Below, in pieces: positions 40,679 to 53,502 of a stretch of DNA of 64,000 nucleotides (its first letter is position 1; the number at the start of each line of letters is the position of its first letter). Position numbers and translations under genes: made by a program. Below the pieces are notes generated by a model. It had not been told where the DNA came from and made no database searches. It worked only from the letters and a program-made list of their open reading frames with translations. This DNA comes from Trema orientale. Lineage: Eukaryota > Streptophyta > Magnoliopsida > Rosales > Cannabaceae. The stretch is taken from assembly GCA_002914845.1 (NCBI GenBank), contig JXTC01000552.1:86428-150427 (forward strand), in the 5' to 3' direction.

Positions 40679-41579
40679 ATGGTTACAAGAAGGAAGAGGT
40701 TTATGAATTTTGTACAACATGTGTGTTTTACTTCCTTGATTGGACCAAAGAATGCTAAGAAAGCTTTGTTAGATGAATTTTGGGTGAAAGCTATGCAAGA
40801 AAAACTTGAACAATTTTCTCGAAATGATGTATGGATGCTTGTGCCTAGACCTAATCACACAAATGTAATTGGTACCAAATGGATTTTTAAAAATAAAACT
40901 GCTGAATTTGGTAACATCATAAGAAAAAAGGCTAAGTTAGTAGCACAAGACTACACACAAATCGAGGGAATTGATTTTGAAGAAACTTTCGCACCTATTG
41001 CTAGGTTAGAGTCAATCAGGTTGTTACTTGCAATAGCTTATGTGATAGGCTTCAAATTATTTCAAATGGATGTTAAATCTGCCTCTTTGAATGGGTTTTT
41101 TAAAGAAGAAGCTTTACTAAAGGGATTTGAAGATCCATATTTTCCTAATCATATTTTCAAATTGAAAAAGGCATTGTATGGTTTGAAACAAGCTCCAAGA
41201 GCTTGATATGAAAGATTAACAAATTTTTTGGATGAAAAAGGATACAAAAGGGGAAGGGTTGGTAAAATACTTTTCATCAAATAGTTTAATTCTGAGATAA
41301 TCATTGCTCAAATCTATGTTGATGATATAGTGTTTGGCTCAAATTCTGATTCTAAAGTGTAGGAATCTTTTGAACAAATGCAAAAAGAATTCGAGATGAG
41401 CATGATTGGAGATCACACTTATTTTTTAGGTTTGCAGAACAAACAACTTCAGGATGGCATTTACATTTCTCAAGCCAAGTATGCCAAAAATCTTGTGGCC
41501 AAATTTGGGCTTTCAAAAGCCAAACATTTTCGAACCCCATGAGCACAACACTGAAGTTGACAGATGATGGTGGGGTAAG
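40679..41579 (+). pseudogene. copia reverse transcriptase, first part, broken
   Basis: The frame 40679-41206 holds WIFKNKTAEFG, the QMDVKSASLNGFF block with the first catalytic Asp, and the ALYGLKQAPRA motif. A TGA at 41204, where Trp is usual, stops it. The next frame reads IYVDDIVFGS (YVDD motif) at about 41310 with both Asp present, and continues to LGLQNKQL and the point where the gypsy element inserted (41579). Stops also occur at 41282, 41360 and 41540. The rest of the domain resumes at 51769. Confidence 0.88.
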
Positions 41580-42718
41580 TGATAACTCTATGGAAATAGA
41601 GTTATTTATGTTCTTTTTCTTATTTATTTTGTGTGTTTTTGTGTGATTTTAGTTTAATTTAGGTTATTTTATAGTTAATTTGATTTTTAATATTTAGATA
41701 TAATTTTTATTTAATTTTATTAGATTTAGTTATTTAATTTAATTTAGTTTAGGATAATTTAGTTTTATTTAATTGAATTCATAATTAATTTATTTAGATT
41801 ATGATTTGTTTATTTTAATTTGATTTACTTTAATTTTATTTTGATTTAGGTTAAATGAAAAAAGAAAAAAAGAAAAAGAAAAGAAATCGGAAATGGGAGC
41901 TCCAGTCGCGCGTGTGAGAAGTGAAAATCCATGTATGATATGAGCCATCTGATCGAGCTCAAGACCACCAGACATGGCGCGTCCAAGGCAGGGAACAGGT
42001 GGGCCCTGCACGCTGCTGTAGCCTCAGGATGTGCCGGATCCGGTGCTTCATAAGGTCCATGCAACTGGTTTTCAGCCCATTAGAATGTCGCCACTTCAGC
42101 TCTTGGACTTTGACTATTCTTTCAGCGAATGACGAGCCGTTTAAGCGCCGAGCTCACTGGTTTATGCCACATCCGATCAATTTTCATTGCTTAGAAAACG
42201 TGAATAATGAAGAGAAAGAGAGAGAAAGAGAAAGTAGAAATTGTGTGAAATTGACACATCATCCAGCCAATCAGAAGCCACCATTAGAAACGTGGGAACT
42301 TGCACAATACTTCAAACTCAGCTATAAATACCCAGAACATGAGAGGAGAAAAACATACTAATTTTGAGAGAGAAAATTCTACTTTTTCTAGAGAGAGAGT
42401 GTGAGATGAGTGAGATGTCAAGCTAGTTTTTCGAGAGGCTAGAGAGATGATCTTGATTGTGTAGTTTTTCTGTTTTCCAGCTTTGATTCCTGAGAGTGCT
42501 TCAATGCTCATAAATTTGGTTTGTTAAATTCTTCAGTATTTTTATTTTCAANTATTTTCATTTATTATTTTGTGATTATTTTAATTTATTGCTCAGTTTA
42601 TTTTTATTTTCAATTTTTCTTTCTATTTTTCGTTACCTTTTATTGTTAATTTATTTTTTGTGGGATCAACACCTTAATCTATACTGCGATAGCCGCTAGT
42701 ATATTTTGAGCGTAGACA
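41580..42718 (+). repeat. 5' LTR of the Athila-like element (1139 bp, with an N)
   Basis: It matches 50276-51763 closely. An N at 42552 marks the exact place where 344 bp (51253-51596 of the partner) are missing, so the sequence is probably incomplete here. A TATA box CTATAAATA lies at 42322-42330. Confidence 0.88.
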
Positions 42719-42723
42719 AAATT

Positions 42724-42740
42724 TGGCGCCGTTACCGGGG
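42724..42740 (+). other. Primer-binding site of the Athila-like element
   Basis: TGGCGCCGTTACCGGGG lies five bases after the LTR and is typical of Athila/Tat-lineage elements. Confidence 0.8.
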
Positions 42741-43250
42741 AAACCAAATTAACGAAAAAGGTACACAATTCTTTCATTTTTTTTTCTTATAGATTTTTGG
42801 AAAAATTTTTTTCTTATAGGATTAGTTTCTTTTATTTTTAAATTTTGTTTTTTTTTTTTAGTTTAGTTTTTATTTTTATTAATTAGGTTTATTAATTTTC
42901 TAGACTTTAGGTTTTTAATTAGCTATTTTTTTCCTCATTTTTTTTAATTTTATTATTATTATCTTTTTTTTTAAAAATTTTTTTTATTGTTTACATAACT
43001 GGTAGAAACTAGGATTGTTCTGTCACAAAGGCATTGCCTAAGAAAGATTGGTTACAGAATAATAAGGACTGCAACCGTGACCCCTCCAACTCACCTGGGA
43101 ACCTCGGGGAGTTCTGTCTAGAAAAATTGGGTTTTAAGTGGGACCTTTTGCACCCTTTCCAATCAATCTGGGAACATTCTTAGTGTACACTTTTTCCGTT
43201 TACTTCACAAATTTCTTTTCTTAAAATTAAAAAAAAAAATACTTAGGTGT

Positions 43251-44870
43251 ATGTCTTGGCATAGAGACGAAACAGGAAGACTTAGTAGACGACTCGATTT
43301 TGAAGAAAATTCATCCTCTTGGTCAGGCACAGATTCATCAGAAATACATTTACCAGCCACCATGAATCAAATTGAGAATAATGCTGCTAGGACTTTAAAT
43401 AATTACCTACACCTAACCTGCACAGCCACACCTTCATGCATCATTTTTCCTCAAAATACACCGCAAATGGATTTTAAATCTGGCATGATCCAACTTTTAC
43501 CTAACTTCTATGGCCTAGATAGTGAAAATCTATATTTGTACATTAGGGAATTTGAAGAGGTAGTGGCCACTTTCCATAGCCAACCCAATGCAGTAGATGC
43601 TGTTAGGTTAAAATTTTTTCCATTTTCCTTGAAAGATAAAGCGAAGAGTTGGCTATACTCTTTGAGACCGAGATCCATAGGTACATGGGCGGAAATGACC
43701 CGAGCTTTCTTTAACAAATACTTCCCGCACCATAAGACCAGCAGCCTTAAAAGACAGATCTCAACCTTTTCCCAAAAAGATAGTGAAACTTTATATCAAG
43801 TCTGGGAGAGATTCAAAGAGTTACTGAACATGTGCTCACACCATGGGTACGAAAATTGGCGACTAGTAAGTTATTTCTACGAGGGATTAACCATTAGGGA
43901 GCGCCAATTTATAGAGATGATGTGTAATGGAGAATTCCTACAAAAAGACCCAGATGAAGCCATAGACTACCTAAATGAGTTAGCTGAGAAAGCCCATACG
44001 TGGACTGGACCTAGTACTACTGATAGCACTAATAGGTCACGACCAACCGGAATCTACCATCTTAGGGAAGAAGATAGCCTTAAAGCCCAACTAGAAGCTG
44101 TGACTAGGGAATTAGAGGCCTTGAAAACTAAGGATAGTAGAGTCACACATACGGTTGCTAAGGTAGAATCTCAGGCTACATGTTTCGTCTGTGGGGGAGT
44201 GGAACACTTAGCTCAGGATTGCCCAACTTACGGTGAGATGAGAGGGATTTATGAAGAACAATGCAATACCTTAGGAACGTTTAGAAAGCCTTTCTCACCG
44301 TACTCTGACACGTACAATCTTGGTTGGAGAAACCACCCAAACTTTAGCTTGAGATGTGACCAAAATCAGCCTGCATCATCTAATAATAATTGGAACATTG
44401 AGGCACCACTACCTAGGAATTACTCTGCACCTCAATACAATGCAAGACCCAATAGGAATCCTTTAGAGGAAACATTTCAGGCATTTATGGAGGCACAGAA
44501 TAAAACTAATCAAAAGTTTGAGTCTGTACTTACACAGGTGGTGGAAGAGAATAAAGATATTAAGAGTTAGATAACTAAGTTGACTAGTGCTCTTACTGTA
44601 CAAGAGCATGGAAGATTTCTTGCCCAACCTCAGTCCAATCCGAAGGGGCAACACTTGGTGCAAACCTCTGGCGCTGATACACAAAATATTAAAGAGGTCA
44701 ATTCCATTACTACTCGAAGCGGTAAGACTTTAGATAGTCTAACTCTATCAAGTAACACTATCATCCTGGATAGTACTCAAGATGCCCCTCTACAAGAAGC
44801 TGAAAAGAAATTTCTGGTTAAAGTGCCTTTTCCTCAAGCTCTTAAAATAGGAAAAATACCGGAAAATTAA
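43251..44870 (+). pseudogene. Athila-like gag, nearly intact N-terminal 439 codons
   Basis: A frame of 439 codons runs from ATG 43251 to a TAG at 44568. It holds the family pattern: FYGLDSENLYLYIREFEEV (about 43510), the RLKFFPFSLKDKAKSWLYSL block (about 43605), LKRQISTFSQKDSETLYQVW (about 43750) and MCNGEFLQKDPDEAIDYLNE (about 43920). A CCHC knuckle CFVCGGVEHLAQDC lies near 44182. The same frame goes on past the stop to 44870 with the TRSGKTL block that precedes the protease in this family. One or two nonsense changes would account for the break. Confidence 0.85.
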
Positions 44871-45059
44871 GGTGAGATCCTCGAAAACCTTAAGCAAGTT
44901 AAAATTAATCTACCTTGGTTACATGTGATCAAACAGGTACCATCATACGCTAAGGTGATCAAAGATCCGTGCACCACAAAAAGGAGGCACCACGTCAAGA
45001 AGACTGCATTCTTGACTGAGTAGGTAAGTGCGGTAATTGAGCAGAAAACATCGCCCAAA

Positions 45060-45794
45060 TACAAAGATCCAGGTTGTCCTACTATCACCTGCTACATAGG
45101 GACACACGAGTTCGGCTAAGCGCTTTTAGACCTAGGAGCAAGTGTAAATCTTATGCCATATTCTGTATATTTGCGACTAGGCCTTGGAGAAATCAAGCCC
45201 ACATCTGTGGTACTGCAGCTAGCCGACCATTCTGTACGGAGACCGAGAGGGCTAGTAAAAGATATTTTGCTGCAAATTGATAAATTCTACTATCCTGTTG
45301 ATTTTCTAATCCTGGATACTCAATCCGTGGTTGACATAGAATCCAAGATCCCACTAATTTTAGGAAAACCTTTCCTTGCTACAACAAATGCCCTTATTAA
45401 TTGTAGGAATGGTCTAATGAAGTTATCGTTTGGGAACATGACTTTAGAAGTAAATATTTTCTACATTGAAAAACAACCACATGAAGATGATGATAAGTGT
45501 TATCATACTGATGTGATAGACACATTAGTAACGGAGAAGATTGACAAGAGCTACAAGTTTGATCCTTTGAGTCATATCCTTCGTGATGTTGATAGTGAGT
45601 GTTTGTTTTTTCCTGATAATGTTAATGTTTCTGCTAATTTTAAGATACAAGATAAACAAAAGAAATTCTTTCAGCCACGCTTTGAGAATTTGCCTCCTGA
45701 AAGAGATAAGCCGAAACCGTTTGATATGAAGACTTTGAGAGACCACTCAGCTCCACAGTCTGAGAGTCCCAGACATGTGTTTGACAACGGTTGA
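45060..45794 (+). pseudogene. Athila-like aspartic protease
   Basis: The retropepsin signature LLDLGASVNLMPYSVY lies at 45123-45170, with the catalytic Asp at 45129. The in-frame TAA at 45117 sits just before it, where a sense codon is usual. The flap-side and C-terminal blocks (ILGKPFLATTNALINC, about 45355-45405) are in the frame that ends at 45794. No reverse transcriptase follows. Confidence 0.8.
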
Positions 45795-47006
45795 AGAATT
45801 TTGTGGAAAGGGTAGACCAACCTGAGGAAATCACTTTGGTAGCTCCTATCTATCATGACTGATCAGGTTTTATCTTTCTGTACCATATTTTATTTTTTTC
45901 TTAGGATTATTTATTTTTGTTTTCTTTAGTTTGCATTCATCCTCTTTTCTAGCATATTTGTTAGAAAGCCTATACATCATATGGAATCTCTATCACTCAG
46001 GTGTGCTCTATTCTTTGCTCTATTCTTTTTACGTTTTGTGATAGTGAGGACATTGTCTGATTTAGGTTGGGGGTAGTGGCATATGCATGCACATTTTTAA
46101 TGCACATATTTTTCATGCATGTACAAAATTTTTCCGAGAAAAAAAAAATTTTGAAAAAAAAAATTTTTTGAAAAAAAAAAGTTTTTTTATGACTCAAATT
46201 GATGATCAAATGCTGATGATAAGATTTGATTTTACTGAATAAAGTTCTTAGGAAAATAATGAATATTGTTCTTGTCTGTGTGCTTGATTCTTATGTTAGT
46301 TTAATTTTTGCTTATGATTCTTGAATATTTTTAGCAGTCAGTTGCAATTTAATTATTTTGTTTGCTTAGAGAAAGTTTATGTGATTAAGTGAATTTTTGA
46401 AATCTCATCAGTAAACTCTAGAACCCATTTGATTATCACTTGAGGCGAAATCCTAGACTAAACTGTATTAGAGATATGATTTAGGCCATTTTTGGATCGT
46501 TTGAGCCTTTTCAAGCCTGCCTTTGACGCTTAATTATCCTTAGTTTACCTTAGTTGAGCCTAATTTTTATCCTTTTCTTTGTTATCCATATTTTTGGCCT
46601 GAAACTTATAATGGTTTTCGACATCTTACCATTTTGCCTTATTGCACATGTAATCTTTATTAAGCATATTTTATGTTATGTGATATTATGGGAGGAAGAG
46701 TGGTGTTTTGAAATGTCTTTTTGAGGCTAAAAAAAAAAAGAAAAAAAAATGTTGTACCCTTGTAAAAAAAAAAAAAGAAATGATAAAAATCATAAGTTTG
46801 GGGGTATATCACTTCAAAAAAAAAAAAAAAGAATGAAAAAAGTCTGAAACAAAAAAAAGGAGTTTGAAAGAAAATAAAAAGAAAAGTGAAGTGTATAAGG
46901 AAGTAGAAAATAAGTTTGGGGGTTGTATTAATACAGTATTTGAGGTAGAGTTTCATAAAGATCCAAGAATAAGCTATGTGCTTTAGGTGATTTGAGCTAT
47001 AAAGAT
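45795..47006 (+). other. Non-coding 3' region of the Athila-like element
   Basis: Homopurine and poly-A runs (46130-46180, 46730-46870) and a GATTTAGGTTGGGGGTAG stretch near 46058 are of the kind seen in long 3' regions of this lineage. The minus-strand frame 46660-47031 is a low-complexity Phe run and not a gene. Confidence 0.6.
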
Positions 47007-49845
47007 TGTGACATCCCCCGATGCCACACACGTACGCAAGGATATTTGTATAAATATTTAGTGAGATCGGAGACGTTACTCGACTTAGAACTGATAAAAC
47101 AAGGGAAAATTAAAACTTTTGACTTTCTAGAGAGAAAGAAAAACTCCACTCATTTTTACATATAGTATAATTTATACATACATACATACTCCTAAAGTGG
47201 ACCTCTCATAAAAATATACATAATGTACACATACTCAAAATAGATACCAAATTCTCAGTCAGAAAACCACAGCGTCAAAATGCTCAAATATACAAGCTGA
47301 GGTTGGAAAGTCGGCGCTCCTCCTCTAAACTCACATATGAGTAGTATCATCTGCAATATAAGAATGTTGGTGAGTATAAAACTCAGTAAGTAACGAGTGC
47401 AAATGCAATGTGCATATTCTAGAACACAGATAATGGTATGATTAGGATCCCTGTATATTTTGTATTGCCTGACAAGATCGTGAATCGCATACTGAGCTAC
47501 TCAGATAACTAATAACTAATCATAAGCCGTCGTATGGAGGTCTCGAGTCTCAAATACATTTCAAACCCCTCTGTGTACTGCAGAGGTCCTCCCCATACTG
47601 CTATCAGAGTGTTCCTGAAAGAACTAAATATTGTCCCCGAAGGAACCTAATAATGTCCCCGAAGGAACCAGATAATGTTCCCGAAGGAACCAAATAATTA
47701 GGCGCTGGCCCGCCACACCCTATTCACTAATACTCGTCAGGCAATATAAATACACCACATGTTCATGCCTCATGTATGTCGGAATAACAGATTTAGATAT
47801 TTATGCTTTATGCATAACAGAATAACAAATACAACTTTTCATATAATTCAAGGATTCCATAAGTTCACAGAACAAATAATTTCTTATATTACAGGTGTAA
47901 CATTACTTAACTTGTGTCCGACAGAAAAGATAGTGAAAAGGGTCAGTATCCTCTGTGGTAAGGTGTGTGGAAGACCTGACATCAATTTCATTATTAGAAT
48001 GATTACTACAATGTAAAATGCTTAAAGAAAGCTACCACAAGCATAAATCACAACTTTCATAAAATCAGGAAATTTAATCACAAAACGAACTAAAATGGCA
48101 CATCCTTTCATAAAAACTAGTCCATTTGCTTCTAAACAGTACCATTTGGTTTTAAAAATATTTGGACAGCACCTCCCCTATGTTTAGGACATTCCCACAT
48201 GATTAAAATCATGGTTTAAGACCTGCAATAACAATCCACAAGCCAATTCCCATATATACACCTCAAAGAGGATCATTTAGAACAACCTAGGTGCACTTGA
48301 ATTCCTTTCGGTTTAAACAAAGTTTAAAACCACTTTTACACTGGTGTCCCATCACAACCAGCCACCAAAAGAGTCTAATAACTAATAGGATCAATAAAAT
48401 ATATATTCCAAGTCTAAAAAATCAGATTACAATTATAGAAAACTTAATCTACTACACAAAGAAATACCTAATTCCATAAGTAGTAAACTTTGGGGTTTTA
48501 GATTTAACATTAATCTTCCACTTAAATTTTATATTTTCAGCAATATATAAGGGTTTCTAAGACCATTATTCAACAAATAATAGCTTAGTATTAAGAGCTG
48601 AAATTAAGGAAACACATTATAATTTCAAAATCCTGCTTAAACCTTACCTTGACTAGTTTGAGTCTTTGATAGACTTCTTGCCTTCTATCTCCATCAAACT
48701 GATTCCCAAGGCTTAGAAATAGATTTTTGAACTTAAGAGGACCTGAAGAAACCAATATTTAAGTAAGAATAAGTAGAGAATTAAAATTAAAGGACAAGAC
48801 CTAGAAAGAAGAACTTAGTAGAGTTACCTTGACTAGTTTTGGTCTATCTTGTTTTCTAGAGTTCTAATTTGAGTTCTACCACTTGGAAACTCTTAGATAT
48901 GGCTAAGAGGAGTTGAGAGAAGTCTAAAACTGAGTTGGAGAGTCTCAGGTCGTGGCTGGAGAGAAAGGGAAAGTAAATAACCAGATTTGGTCAAAAAGTG
49001 ATACTTAATGACTAAGAAATAGCATAACTTAAATTCTAAAGGGTAATTTGGGTATTTTGCTCATTGCTTACCATGTGTCCAGCTCTAAAACATCTTTATC
49101 ATACTCACCACATTGCTGGTCCATCCTATACACCCAACTGTAGACCAAAATAGTGAAACCTAGCTTAAGAGGTGAAAACTAGTCATACTTTGACCTATAA
49201 TCCCATATGGCCAATCTTATTGTGATCTAGTGAAACCTAGCCCCATAACCAATGATTAAACATAAAAAATAAGTCAGTTAGACTCTAATTAATAATGCAA
49301 ACAAAGTATCAATGCCTAATTATTAGAGTGCACAAAGATGACATTACGTGATTAAGCTTAATCTAAGCTAGCTTAGTATAATTAAACACAGTTTAGTACA
49401 GGAACTGCCACCTCGTGCTTACCTGAAACCAACATTTTGAAAAATTCTAGAAATGGTTTCTACACATTAAATAAAAGCTATTTGATGTATTAAACGCATA
49501 GTGAATTTGGCTCCGAAAAGTGTGAAAAATGCATTTTACCGAAAAACTACTATTTGACCAAGTTATAAACAAACATAATTTTAATGCATGTTCGTATGGT
49601 ATTACTGTTCATAAATGTATTCTTTGTTCCTTTCACACACCAAGCTCTCTCTCTCTCTGAGGGTACTGAGCCTTTACACTGCATGGGAGCACTTCCACAA
49701 ACATTACTACAATAATACAGAGCATTTAACAATCAGAATGAGTAATTTACCATGAAATTGATACTAATTGCTTGATATGTCTATTATGCGGTATGAATAT
49801 ATTTATTATTGGCTTATTATGTATGTGAGAATCTTGAGCGTCACA
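47007..49845 (-). mobile_element. Solo LTR (2839 bp), chromovirus-like
   Basis: Perfect 5-bp direct repeats AAGAT (47002-47006 and 49846-49850) flank termini TGTGACATCCCC and GAGCGTCACA. The ends are mutually inverted, as in LTRs. There is no coding region, primer site or second LTR. On the minus strand it carries TGGGGAGGACCTCTGCAGT, similar to the 6947-9116 LTR (GGGTACCTCTGC), which suggests the same gypsy group in reverse orientation. It is the product of recombination between two LTRs. Confidence 0.85.
47611..47698. repeat. Four tandem copies of a 22-bp unit in the solo LTR
   Basis: Units start at 47611, 47633, 47655 and 47677. The consensus is GTCCCCGAAGGAACCAAATAAT with small changes; the first copy is the most diverged. 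Confidence 0.88.
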
Positions 49846-49850
49846 AAGAT

Positions 49851-50275
49851 GATTGGTATCCTACCTTTACCCTAGCCATACATTACAAGCTTAAATAAAG
49901 TCTTAATGATTTTTGGCACAGTATTAGTCTACATTAGTGGAGAGTGGTATGAAAAACAGGCTTATGAAGTTTATTTACTATCTAGAGATTGTATATATGT
50001 TACTTGATTGTATAAATTGATCTGGGTTGCAAATGATTAAATGTAACTGTTCACACACACACACTCAAGAATTTTAAGTGAGGTTAAATGAGCATTTGAA
50101 TTGAAATTCTAGACTATTTATAGTGTTCATATTTTTTCCTTGAGTTTTATATTATGTTAAATTTTTGAAGCAAAATCTTTGAGAATTGAACTGAGTTATG
50201 TTTAGGTATTTAGGTTTTTCTTTTAGGTTTTTCCTTTCTTTTGCTAGGGACTAGCAAAGTTTAAGTTTGGGGGTG
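49851..50275 (+). other. Athila-like 3' region and polypurine tract
   Basis: Non-coding continuation of the element after the solo LTR. It ends with the purine-rich AAGTTTGGGGGTG (50263-50275) directly before the 3' LTR, the expected polypurine tract. Confidence 0.6.
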
Positions 50276-51763
50276 TGATAACTCTATGGAAATAGAGTTA
50301 TTTATATTCTTTTTCTTATTTATTTTGTGTGTTTTTGTGTGATTTTAGTTTAATTTAGGTTATTTTATAGTTAATTTGATTTTTAGTATTTAGATATAAT
50401 TTTTATTGAATTTTATTAGATTTAGTTATTTAATTTAGTTAGGATAATTTAGTTTTATTGAATTGAATTCGGAATTAACTTATTTAGATTATGATTTGTT
50501 TATTTTAATTTGATTTACTTTAATTTTATTTTGATTTAGGTTAAATGAAAAAAGAAAAAAAGAAAATGAAAAGAAACCGGAAAAAGGCGCGTGAGAAGTG
50601 AAAATCCATGCATGATATGAGCCGTCTGATCGAGCTCAAGACCACCAGACGAGCACGTGGACTGTACGCGGAGAAGCTGACGCGTCCAAGGAAGGGAACA
50701 GGTGGGCCCCGTGCGTTGTTGCAGCCTTAGGTTGTGCCGGATCCGGTGCTTCATAAGGTCCATGCAACTGGTTTTCAGCCCATTGGAATGTCACCACTTC
50801 AGCTCTTGGACTTTGACTATTCTTTCAGCGAATGACGAGCCGTTTAAGTGCCGAGCTCACTGGTTTATGCCATATCCGATCAATTTTCATGGTTCAGAAA
50901 ACGTGAATAATAAAGAGGAAGAGAGAGAAAGAGAAAGTGGGAATTGTGTGAAATTGACACATCATCCAGCCAATCAGAAGCCACCATTAGAAACGTGGAA
51001 ACTTACACAATACTTCAAACTCAGCTATAAATACCCAGAACGTGAGAGAAGAAAAACATACCAATTTCGAGAGAGAAAATTCTACTTTTTCTAGAGAGAG
51101 TGTGAGATGAGTGAGATGTCAAGCTAGTTTTTAGAGAGGCTAGAGGGATGATCTTGATTGTGTAGTTTTTCTGTTTTCCAGCTTTGATTCCTGAGAGTGC
51201 TTCAACGCTCATAAATTTGGTTTGTTAAATTCTTCAATATTTTTATTTTCAATATATTATTCTAGTTTCTCATAAAAATTCAGTCATGCTTTCTTTATGT
51301 GGTGATCTAAACTAGATTATAATTATATTTGTTTTATTAGTTGATCTTTTACTGCAGTATTGTCTCTGTGATATATTGTCGATCTTAGATAACTAGTAAG
51401 ATAAATTCTTTTTGGTGTTAATTGGAAGAATTTCTCATATTGAATACTTTAGATTAATATTTGTTCGTAATTGCTATATTTTCTAGTTATGTGTTTGGGA
51501 TGTAAAACATATAATTGATTGATAAATAGGAATCAAAATTGGTAACAGTTAGGCGAACAATTAAGTGAATCTTGAAGCCTTGTTTTCTCATATTGGTATT
51601 TTCATTTATTATTTTGTGATTATTTTAATTTATTGCTCAGTTTATTTTTATTTTCAATTTTTCTTTCTATTTTTCGTTACCTTTTATTGTTGATTTACTT
51701 CTCTGTAGGATCAACATTTTAATCTATACTGCGATAGCCACTAGTATATTTTGAGCGTAGACA
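50276..51763 (+). repeat. 3' LTR of the Athila-like element (1488 bp)
   Basis: Full-length partner of 41580-42718. It contains the TATA box CTATAAATA at 51025-51033, a 28-bp block near 50651-50678 missing from the 5' LTR, and the 344 bp missing at the N. Elsewhere the two LTRs differ by scattered single changes, which points to a moderately old insertion. Confidence 0.88.
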
Positions 51764-51768
51764 ATAAG

Positions 51769-52441
51769 TGTTGATCCAACATTGTACATCAGTATGATAG
51801 GTAGTCTTCTTTACCTTACTGCTAGCAGGCTTGACATATGTTACAGTGTTGGTGTTTGTGCAAGATACCAGAGTTTTCCAAAGGAATCCCGTAATACCAT
51901 TGTTAAAAGAATCATTCGATATGTGAGTGGGACTTCTGATTATGGGATTTAGTATTCTACGGATTCTAACATAAATCTTGCAGGATATAGTGCTGCGGAT
52001 TGGGTAGGTAATGCAGACGACAGGAAGAGCACTAGTAGCGGTTGTTTTTATAATAGAAACAACTTAATTTCTTGGCATAGCAAGAAACAAAGTTCAATTT
52101 CCCTATCCACTGCTGAGGCAAAGTACATTGCTGTTGGAAGTTGTTGTATATAGCTTATCTGGATAAAACAAATGCTTGCTAACTATGACTTTGATTTAGA
52201 TGTTATAACTGTGTCTTGTGATAATACAAGTGTCATAAATATCTCAAAAAACTCAGTACAACATTCTAGGATAAAACATATAGATATCCGTCATCAATTC
52301 ATAAGGGAATTGGTTGAAAATAGAACATTCACTTTAGAATATGTTGAGACAGACAAACAAATTGAAGACATTTTTACCAAAGCCCTTGATTTTGTAAAAT
52401 TTGATTCCTTAAGGCAAGTCTTGGGAATTTGTTTTATTTAA
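51769..52441 (+). pseudogene. copia reverse transcriptase end and RNase H, broken
   Basis: This is the continuation of the pol gene interrupted at 41579. It reads SMIGSLLYLTASRLDICYSV, then the RNase H blocks AGYSAADWVGNADDRKSTSS, ISLSTAEAKYIAVGS and CDNTSVINISKN, then RTKHID-type and IFTKAL blocks. In AGYSAADW the usual pattern is SDADW, so an acidic residue is lost. Stops at 51948 and 52151 break the frame; 52172-52441 is open. It joins the 5' part in the correct order once the nested element is removed. Confidence 0.88.
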
Positions 52442-53502
52442 AGTTTTAGTTGTGTATTATTTTTTAGCTTCAGCCAAAAATAATTTTTGTGAAGTTAAAG
52501 TATTAGTGGTGATAAAAAGATTTTAAAGAATGAAACTGTTTTTTTATTTCTGTTATAAGACTAGTTTATTCAATTATCTTATATTATTGATCTTTTGACA
52601 TTAGAATTTCCAAGTTTTTGAGTCTTGATGAATAAAGTGGATTGATTTTTAACTGATCAAGTCTAATATTTTCTTTTTTTTTTGAAATCTAGCTTTGTAA
52701 CAGGCCTCATGATTAGAAAAAGCTACCTATCCTAATGTATGGAGCCATCCTTGAGTAATTTGGGACTCTATGTCACCAATATAGAGAGGATAATCTACAA
52801 AGTGAAAAGGGCTATCCCAGGAATAGAGTGAAAGCTACTAATCATAATTATTTAAAAAAAAATAAAAAGAAAGAAAAATATTGCCTATTGTGTGTGAAAA
52901 AGCTAGAAACTGTGTGAAAATTATAAAAAAAAAGGTTAGTCAGTTGGTTTTTTGATCCAGTTTATTCATTTTGATTTCATAAATAAAGGAGATTTGTCTG
53001 TCAAAAGTTTAACAATACATTATAATTTTAGAATCTTTTCTTTTTTAGGAATAAAATTAACATGATTTTTTCATTATTTTCTTTTTATCTAAATAATGCC
53101 TTAAGTTTAAGAAATTATTTTGGCTGAAATTGATTTCTTTGTGTGTGCCGTATTTATATATATATATAAAATAATAATAATAATAATGAATAAAAAAAAG
53201 GGCTTGTTTTGGAAATTTTGTCCAGAAAATATTTTGTCTGTTACAACATATGTTTTTGTTTCCTTATTTTTCTGCAATCAGTTACTCAATCTTATCAGGA
53301 AATTACTCAAATTGATTTAAATCTCTAATTTCTTGATTTGGTGGAAATCTGGGTCGTTAAATGACATTGGGGGATTTGTTTAACCTAATCTCACTCATAA
53401 TCTCTCCACCCTTTGCTCTTTCTGCCGTTCTCTCTTCTTCCACAACCCTTTTTTTTCTTTTTCTTTTTGTTGTTTCCTTTGTGCAGAAACACATTCACAA
53501 CA
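52442..53502 (+). other. Spacer between pol and the extra copia frame
   Basis: AT-rich non-coding DNA with a short (TA)n(AAT)n run near 53155-53186 and a pyrimidine tract (53400-53475). No gene is supported. The tract before 53503 could hold the 5' leader or splice acceptor of the next frame. Confidence 0.5.

Larger units (their letters stand above)
41580..51763 (+). mobile_element. Athila-like Ty3/gypsy element, gag-protease only, nested in copia
   Basis: LTRs at 41580-42718 and 50276-51763, both starting TGATAACTC and ending GTAGACA, are flanked by GTAAG (41575-41579) and ATAAG (51764-51768), a 5-bp target duplication with one change. The primer site TGGCGCCGTTACCGGGG is of the type used by Athila elements. 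It holds gag and protease but no reverse transcriptase, RNase H or integrase, so it depends on others. A later element left a 2.8-kb solo LTR at 47007-49845. The element's own length is about 7.3 kb. Confidence 0.88.

Noticed and set aside
46660..47031. 123-residue minus-strand frame rich in Phe
   Set aside because: It comes from poly-A and purine runs in the 3' region of the Athila-like element; low complexity and no domain.
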